A stretch of 10,337 bases of DNA from contig URDC01000051.1 in the NCBI GenBank assembly GCA_900546565.1, positions 1 through 10,337 of the forward strand. The letters are read 5' to 3'. Made by a program: the position numbers and the translations under genes. Origin of the DNA: an uncultured Opitutales bacterium (GTDB taxonomy: Bacteria > Verrucomicrobiota > Verrucomicrobiia > Opitutales > Intestinicryptomonadaceae). Shown here in pieces: positions 7,033-10,337 of the stretch (its first letter is position 1; each line of letters begins with the position of its first letter). Under the pieces are notes generated by a model that saw only the letters and a list, made by a program, of their open reading frames with translations, did no database searches and was not told the origin of the DNA.

Positions 7033-7751
7033 TACTTGGACTCCGCCTTGTATGTCGGAATCGCGTTTTGCTGCACGAACTGGGTCTTGCTCTTGCCGTA
7101 GTATTCCTCAAACTGGACTTGGAACGGAGCTTTCGGCAGAGTGATGAGCCAGCCTTCGTTCACCGACGACGCCGCAGCCAAATCCTGTTTGAGCTTGTCA
7201 AACTGCTTCATATTTCTGATTTGCGAAGCCAGCGATTTCGATATGAATTTCTTCAAATTTTTCTGCGTCAACTCCACCTTGTTGCCCATTACAGACAAGT
7301 CCAAAATGAAGAACAGCCTCTGCGAATCCTGCAAGCGGTAGATGTCCTTGATTTCGGGCGGCATAAAGAATGTCACAATAGAATTCTTTCCCTTTTCGAT
7401 TGCCACCAAGTCTGCCTTTGATTTCAGCACAATCCAGTTTTTCGGATTCCACTTAGCCTCTTTCGTAGTGGCGGACGGCTTCACATACACCACCGTGATG
7501 TCAAGCGACACGTCTCTTATCCAGCGTTTTTCGCGCTCGTCTGTCGCCGTTTTATCGGGATTCTCAATGCCGCGCAAAATCACGTCCGCCCTCACCCACT
7601 CTTTCGAGTTCGAAACGGGGTCTTGGAACGTCCGCATATTGACGATGTCCTTACCCGCGCCGTAAATTTCAACGGGGTCTTTTTTCTGCGCGAAAGCGGG
7701 CGTAATTCCCGCCAAAAATGCTACAACTAATAAGAATTTTACAGGCTTCAT
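7032..7751 (-). CDS. Amuc_1102 family pilus-like secreted protein
   Basis: This 239-residue protein starts with a clear signal peptide (MKPVKFLLVVAFLAGITPAFA, likely cut after Ala21) and has no further membrane segment, so it should be periplasmic or exported. The mature part opens with KKDPVEIYGAGKDIVNM, followed by alternating strands (VRADVILRGI, VSLDITVVYVK, RLFFILDLSVMG) that suggest a beta-sandwich. A helical Lys-rich part (about 160-195) and a C-terminal segment, FQVQFEEYYGKSKTQFVQQ, follow. I identify it mainly from position: first gene of the cluster, upstream of the PilM-PilN gene, in the slot of Amuc_1102. Its biochemical role is not known to me. No Shine-Dalgarno sequence is visible before the ATG; a TTGAAA on the minus strand about 35 bp upstream could be a -35 box, but the matching -10 (TAGATT) would place the start of transcription almost on the ATG. 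Confidence 0.8.
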   Translation of the reverse strand: MKPVKFLLVVAFLAGITPAFAQKKDPVEIYGAGKDIVNMRTFQDPVSNSKEWVRADVILRGIENPDKTATDEREKRWIRDVSLDITVVYVKPSATTKEAKWNPKNWIVLKSKADLVAIEKGKNSIVTFFMPPEIKDIYRLQDSQRLFFILDLSVMGNKVELTQKNLKKFISKSLASQIRNMKQFDKLKQDLAAASSVNEGWLITLPKAPFQVQFEEYYGKSKTQFVQQNAIPTYKAESK

Positions 7752-7797
7752 ACTTAAAATCTAAATCAACTTTTTCCAATTTTTCAAGCATTTTATT

Positions 7798-8028
7798 GTT
7801 TCGAAAGAGGCGCGATTGGCTTCGCCAATGCGCTTTGACTATTTGTTAAAGTTCTTCGGATAATCACGACGAATTGCCTTTGGCATTTTGCGCCTTTGAC
7901 TATTTTATACTTTCAAAAACATCGCGATTGCCTCTGCCAATACGATTTACCCCGCTGGGCGGGTTTCCATCGTTTCGAAAGCGGCGCGGATTACTTCGTA
8001 ATACCCGCTTTGACTATTTGTTGAAGTA
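7798..8028. repeat. Degenerate array of four hairpin-tail repeats, period about 54-63 bp
   Basis: Four hairpins begin at about 7815, 7873, 7927 and 7990. The first is ATTGGC-TTC-GCCAAT. The fourth is ATTAC-TTC-GTAAT, flanked by GCGG and CCGC. The second (TGCC-TTT-GGCA) and third (ATTG and CAAT arms) are less perfect. Units 1, 2 and 4 are followed by TTTGACTATTT (7834, 7895, 8009). Units 1 and 4 are preceded by GTTTCGAAAG and GGCGCG (7798 and 7972). In unit 3 the tail is replaced by CCCGCTGGGCGGG (7951-7963). The stems of units 1 and 4 differ by paired changes, which argues that the hairpin itself is kept. It is not a CRISPR array, since units are degenerate and there are no uniform spacers. 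Confidence 0.72.
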
Positions 8029-8040
8029 AAAAAGAATTTT

Positions 8041-8074
8041 CCGAATGTAAAAGACTTTTTACATTATTTTTCGG
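8041..8074. repeat. 9-bp hairpin with CCG/CGG flanks
   Basis: AATGTAAAA (8044-8052) and TTTTACATT (8057-8065) pair perfectly around a GACT loop. CCG (8041-8043) and CGG (8072-8074) can close a wider stem. On the minus strand the hairpin is followed by CGGAAAATTCTTTTTT, so it could act as a weak terminator or a second stop behind pckG. The T-run is set off by several bases, so I do not call it a terminator outright. Confidence 0.5.
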
Positions 8075-8081
8075 CTTAGAA

Positions 8082-8097
8082 CCAGCGTGTGAGCTGG
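8082..8097. repeat. Small CCAGC/GCTGG hairpin inside a TTAGAAC/GTTCTAA pair
   Basis: CCAGC (8082-8086) and GCTGG (8093-8097) pair over a 6-nt loop. Around it, TTAGAAC (8076-8082) is the exact complement of GTTCTAA (8116-8122), which itself overlaps an arm of the rod-like element. These pairings exclude one another in part, which hints at alternative folds. The stem alone is short. Confidence 0.4.
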
Positions 8098-8106
8098 CTA
8101 AAAATC

Positions 8107-8200
8107 GCGAGGCTCGTTCTAAAAGACGCGGCTTCATAAGCCGTAGCGTACTTAACGTACGTGAGGCGCAATGAAACCGTCTTTTAGTCGAGAGCCTCGT
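8107..8200. repeat. Rod-like long inverted repeat, candidate structured RNA or MITE
   Basis: Nested complementary arms run through the whole element. CGAGGCTC (8108-8115) pairs with GAGCCTCG (8192-8199) and CTAAAAGACG (8119-8128) with CGTCTTTTAG (8178-8187). Inside, TTCAT (8133-8137) can pair with ATGAA (8171-8175), GCC (8140-8142) with GGC (8165-8167) and CGTAC (8147-8151) with GTACG (8157-8161), around loop TTAAC. A competing inner hairpin is CGGCTT-CAT-AAGCCG (8129-8143). This much nested pairing in about 94 bp is far from ordinary spacer DNA. The right arm runs directly into the pckG terminator module. A small non-autonomous mobile element, a dispersed palindromic repeat or an RNA are all possible; no known RNA family is recognised. 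Confidence 0.65.
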
Positions 8201-8290
8201 TTGCAAATCTAAAAAACAAAAAAAAGAAGTTCCGAATGGAACTTCTTTAAGCACTATTAAAATAAATTTCGCAATCGAGGCGGCCTCGCG
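8198..8290 (-). repeat. Terminator-containing repeat module, copy 2
   Basis: Second copy of the module at 54-148, here in the 3' region of pckG. The outer arms CGTTTGCAAAT (8198-8208) and ATTTCGCAATCG (8266-8277) still pair, with one mismatch and one bulged base. The inner terminator stem is identical, and the palindrome CGAGGC-G-GCCTCG (8276-8288) is more symmetrical than in copy 1. ATTTCGCAATCGAGGCG is the same in both copies. Confidence 0.7.
8218..8248 (-). terminator. Rho-independent terminator of pckG
   Basis: On the minus strand AAAGAAGTTCC, loop ATTC, GGAACTTCTTT gives an 11-bp perfect stem followed by a T-tract of eight bases counting from the stem end, then G and more T. It lies about 55 bp past the pckG stop. 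The stem equals that of the pilus-operon terminator; only one loop base differs. It should separate pckG transcription from the pilus genes. Confidence 0.9.
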
Positions 8291-8300
8291 GCTTTTAGGA

Positions 8301-10094
8301 TTACTTCGAGAGGCGTTCGAGCAATGCTTCGCGTTCGACTTTGAGCGAATGCGGGAGCTGTTCGAACAACTCTTCCTTCAAGGGCTGTGCCGAGACCGTT
8401 TCGGGGTCGAACGACATCAATTCCTTGAATGTTTCCTTCGAGAAGTCCATTCCGTCCCAATCGAGGTCTTCGTAATTGGGAACGAAGCCGATTGCGGTTT
8501 CCTTGGCGCAAGCTTCGCCGTGCTGGCGGTTGACAATCCAAGCCAATACGCGGGCGTTCGCGCCGAAGCCCGGCCACATGAAGTTGCCTTCGGCGTCGCG
8601 GCGGAACCAGTTGACGTGGTAGAAGCGCGGAGTCTGTTCCAAGCCCTTGCCCATTTCAACGAGGTGTCCGAGGTAGTTTGCCATATTGTAGCCTGCAAAC
8701 GGCAACATTGCCATCGGGTCGGAGCGGAGTTCGCCCTGTTTGCCTTCTGCCGCGGCGGTTCTTTCCGAACCCATCATTGCCCCGAGGTATACGCCGTGTG
8801 TCCAATTAAACGACTCGTAAACCAGCGGAATGCCCTTCGGGCGACGGCCGCCGATGACGATTGCCGAAACAGGAACGCCGTCGAGTTTATCGGCGTTTTC
8901 GTCCAAGCACGGGCAGTTCGCGATAGGAGCTGTGAAGCGGCTATTCGGATGCGCTGCGGGTGTTTCGGAAGCAGGAGTCCAATCATTGCCGTGCCAATCG
9001 ATGAGGTGCGCGGGAGCTTCTTTTGTCATGCCTTCCCACCATACATCGCCGTCGTCCGTGAGGGCGACGTTTGTGAAGATTGTGTTCTTCTCGCAGGAAT
9101 GCATTGCGTTCGGGTTCGTCTTCATGCTCGTGCCCGGAGCGACGCCGAAGAAGCCGTTTTCGGGGTTGATGGCGTAGAGTTTGCCGTCCGCGGCGGGTTT
9201 AATCCAAGCGATGTCGTCGCCGACGCACGAAATCTTCCAGCCCTTGTCCTGCAATTCTTTCGGAGCGATGAGCATTGCGAAGTTCGTTTTGCCGCAAGCC
9301 GACGGGAATGCGCCAGTAACATAACTCTTTCTGCCCTTGGGGTCGGTGACGCCCAAGATGAGCATATGCTCAGCCATCCAACCTTCGTCTCTGCCCATTG
9401 CCGATGCGATGCGCAAGGAGAGGCACTTTTTGCCGAGAAGGGCGTTGCCGCCGTATCCCGAACCAATGGAGATGATTTCGCGGGTTTCGGGGAAGTGGCA
9501 GATGTAGGTGTTTTCGGGATCGCAAGGCCACAAAACGTCGTCTTCGGCGTTGTTAATGGGTTTGCCGACCGAGTGCAAGCAGGGAACGAACTTGCCGTTT
9601 TCGCCGAGAATGTCGAGAACCTTGGGCGAAACGCGCGCCATAATGCGCATATTGACCACAACGTAGGGCGAGTCGGTAATTTCGACGCCAATCTGCGAGA
9701 TGGGTCCGCCGATGGGGCCCATACTGAAAGGAATGACATACATTGTTCTGCCCTTCATGCAACCTTTGAAAAGGCCTTGGAGCTTTTCCTTCATTTCCTT
9801 CGGGTCCATCCAGTTGTTCGTCGGGCCTGCTTCCTGCTTCGTCTTCGAGCAGATGAACGTGCGCGCTTCTACGCGGGCGACGTCGCGCGGATCGGAGCGG
9901 AACAGGTAGCATCCGGGGCGTTTTTCTTGGTTGAGCTTGGTGCAAGCACCCTTGGCAAGCATTGCCTCGAACAACTTGTCGGCTTCTTCCTGCGAGCCGT
10001 CGCACCAAACAACGCTATTGGGGGTTGTCAGAGCCGCGATTTTATCGACCCAAGCAACCAGAGCTTTGTTTTTTACTGTTTTGACATCTATCAT
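8301..10094 (-). CDS. pckG: Phosphoenolpyruvate carboxykinase, GTP-dependent
   Basis: This cytoplasmic enzyme converts oxaloacetate and GTP to phosphoenolpyruvate, CO2 and GDP, the entry step of gluconeogenesis; in fermenting bacteria it can also run toward oxaloacetate. The 597 residues fit the family (about 590-620). The GTP-PEPCK signature FPSACGKTN is at 263-271, with the reactive Cys267 and P-loop Lys269. GSGYGGNALLGKK (211-223), His243 and GDD (292-294) supply the expected metal ligands: by equivalence with the vertebrate enzyme, Lys223, His243 and Asp294. Substrate residues Arg74, Tyr214, Arg386 (NSRF) and Arg417 (GGRRP) are in place, and the lid is at about 445-452 (RTAAAEGK). All key residues appear intact. 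The start is supported by AAGGA six bases upstream. It has its own terminator and is probably a single-gene unit; no functional link to the pilus block is evident. The ATP-type enzyme is excluded by the signature and by overall sequence. Confidence 0.97.
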   Translation of the reverse strand: MIDVKTVKNKALVAWVDKIAALTTPNSVVWCDGSQEEADKLFEAMLAKGACTKLNQEKRPGCYLFRSDPRDVARVEARTFICSKTKQEAGPTNNWMDPKEMKEKLQGLFKGCMKGRTMYVIPFSMGPIGGPISQIGVEITDSPYVVVNMRIMARVSPKVLDILGENGKFVPCLHSVGKPINNAEDDVLWPCDPENTYICHFPETREIISIGSGYGGNALLGKKCLSLRIASAMGRDEGWMAEHMLILGVTDPKGRKSYVTGAFPSACGKTNFAMLIAPKELQDKGWKISCVGDDIAWIKPAADGKLYAINPENGFFGVAPGTSMKTNPNAMHSCEKNTIFTNVALTDDGDVWWEGMTKEAPAHLIDWHGNDWTPASETPAAHPNSRFTAPIANCPCLDENADKLDGVPVSAIVIGGRRPKGIPLVYESFNWTHGVYLGAMMGSERTAAAEGKQGELRSDPMAMLPFAGYNMANYLGHLVEMGKGLEQTPRFYHVNWFRRDAEGNFMWPGFGANARVLAWIVNRQHGEACAKETAIGFVPNYEDLDWDGMDFSKETFKELMSFDPETVSAQPLKEELFEQLPHSLKVEREALLERLSK

Positions 10095-10294
10095 TTTGTT
10101 TCCTTGTTTATAAGAAAGTAATCTGACGTTTATGATTTTTCTAAAAAATCTCTTCTGTTTTATTGGTATGGAGGTTCAATTCAATCATTTTTTTAAAAAA
10201 AACGTCGTTTTTGGAGTTTTTTAGCAAATTTATTACATTTTTGTGCGTTTTATTAGGGGGTGTTGTCGGAATTTGGAGCTGAACGGTTGGGGGC
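10095..10294 (-). promoter_or_regulatory. pckG leader and presumed promoter region
   Basis: This AT-rich stretch upstream of pckG must carry its promoter if pckG is transcribed alone, but no clear -35/-10 pair stands out. A ribosome binding site, AAGGA on the minus strand (10101-10105), lies six bases before the ATG. A perfect hairpin, GATTTTT-CTA-AAAAATC (10134-10150), sits in the likely leader. An odd palindrome, AAAAACG-T-CGTTTTT (10198-10212), could be an operator, although poly-A/T palindromes arise easily by chance. The genomic sequence ends at about 10294. Confidence 0.4.
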
Positions 10295-10337
10295 CTGTCT
10301 CTTATACACATCTCCGAGCCCACGAGACTAAGGCGAA
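10295..10337 (+). other. Illumina Nextera adapter and i7 index, not genomic
   Basis: The transposase mosaic end CTGTCTCTTATACACATCT (10295-10313) is followed by the i7-side adapter CCGAGCCCACGAGAC (10314-10328). Next come TAAGGCGA (10329-10336), the index known as N701, and the first base of the next adapter part. This is read-through left in the assembly at a contig end. An apparent minus-strand frame that begins in it, at 10323, with MGSEMCIRDR is a translation of the adapter and not a gene. Confidence 0.98.

Larger units (their letters stand above)
7752..8300. other. Non-coding gap between pckG and the pilus cluster
   Basis: No convincing gene lies in these 549 bp. Reading from the pilus side, the gap holds an AT-rich leader (7752-7797), the hairpin-tail repeat array (7798-8028), two hairpins (8041-8097), the rod-like inverted-repeat element (8107-8200) and the pckG terminator module (8198-8290). 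An 87-codon open frame on the minus strand (7991-8254) crosses the rod element and the terminator and is rejected as coding. Because both flanking genes point left, everything left of 8218 is downstream of the pckG terminator and upstream of the pilus cluster. Confidence 0.75.

Noticed and set aside
6833..7144. Small open frames on both strands over the GC-rich spacer
   Set aside because: They overlap the end of the Amuc_1102-like gene in other frames, lack ribosome binding sites, and have the Arg/Ala-rich make-up expected of GC-rich non-coding DNA. They are mentioned under the spacer as unproven.
7798..8028. CRISPR array
   Set aside because: Units are degenerate, hairpins differ in sequence, there are no equal-length unique spacers, and no cas gene is present.
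8041..8074. Terminator on the plus strand
   Set aside because: No plus-strand gene lies upstream, and the T-run after the stem is interrupted by an A before the flanking CGG.
7991..8254. 87-codon minus-strand frame in the gap between pckG and the pilus cluster
   Set aside because: It runs through the pckG terminator stem and the rod-like inverted repeat, has no ribosome binding site and shows no protein-like pattern.
8349..10121. A 590-codon open frame on the plus strand, antisense to pckG
   Set aside because: The minus strand encodes a full-length enzyme with all catalytic motifs. The antisense product shows no recognisable domain and comes from the same codon-bias effect.
10141..10323. 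Minus-strand frame starting MGSEMCIRDR
   Set aside because: Its start lies in the Nextera adapter and the rest runs through AT-rich leader DNA of pckG. It is a known type of artefact, not a gene.

Overview
The window is most likely from a member of the Verrucomicrobiota, probably a draft isolate or metagenome contig end. The main evidence is a five-gene block on the minus strand that matches, in order and architecture, the type IV pilus-like cluster first known from Akkermansia muciniphila (Amuc_1098 to Amuc_1102). The base composition is intermediate and unlike a close Akkermansia relative I could name, so I do not go below phylum. A gut Opitutales-type lineage is possible but is only a guess.

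Layout. All six confident genes lie on the minus strand, so transcription runs right to left. At the right is pckG (GTP-type phosphoenolpyruvate carboxykinase, 8301-10094), ending in a strong intrinsic terminator (8218-8248). A 549-bp gap (7752-8300) follows. It holds a degenerate array of hairpin-plus-tail repeats and a long rod-like inverted-repeat element. Then comes the pilus block: Amuc_1102-like secreted protein (7032-7751), a 279-bp spacer with a sharp AT-rich/GC-rich boundary, a PilM-PilN fusion (Amuc_1101-like, 5121-6752), a PilO-like protein (Amuc_1100-like, 4009-5103), a membrane-anchored Amuc_1099-like protein (3142-4002) and a PilQ-type secretin (Amuc_1098-like, 238-3099). The secretin gene is followed by several stacked hairpins and by a terminator that is a near-copy of the one after pckG.

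How the genes work together. The secretin would form the outer-membrane pore. The Amuc_1099-like and PilO-like proteins are single-pass inner-membrane proteins with large periplasmic parts, and the PilM-PilN fusion would join the cytoplasmic PilM ring to the membrane. Together they look like the alignment subcomplex of a type IV pilus or a related secretion machine. No assembly ATPase, platform protein, prepilin peptidase or prepilin is present here. pckG is a central-metabolism neighbour with no obvious functional link.

The last 43 bases (10295-10337) are not genomic. They are the Illumina Nextera transposase end, the i7 adapter and an index, so the true sequence stops at about 10294. The most interesting unexplained material is the non-coding DNA: the duplicated terminator module, the hairpin-tail array, the rod-like element at 8107-8200 and the GC-rich spacer at about 6851-7032.
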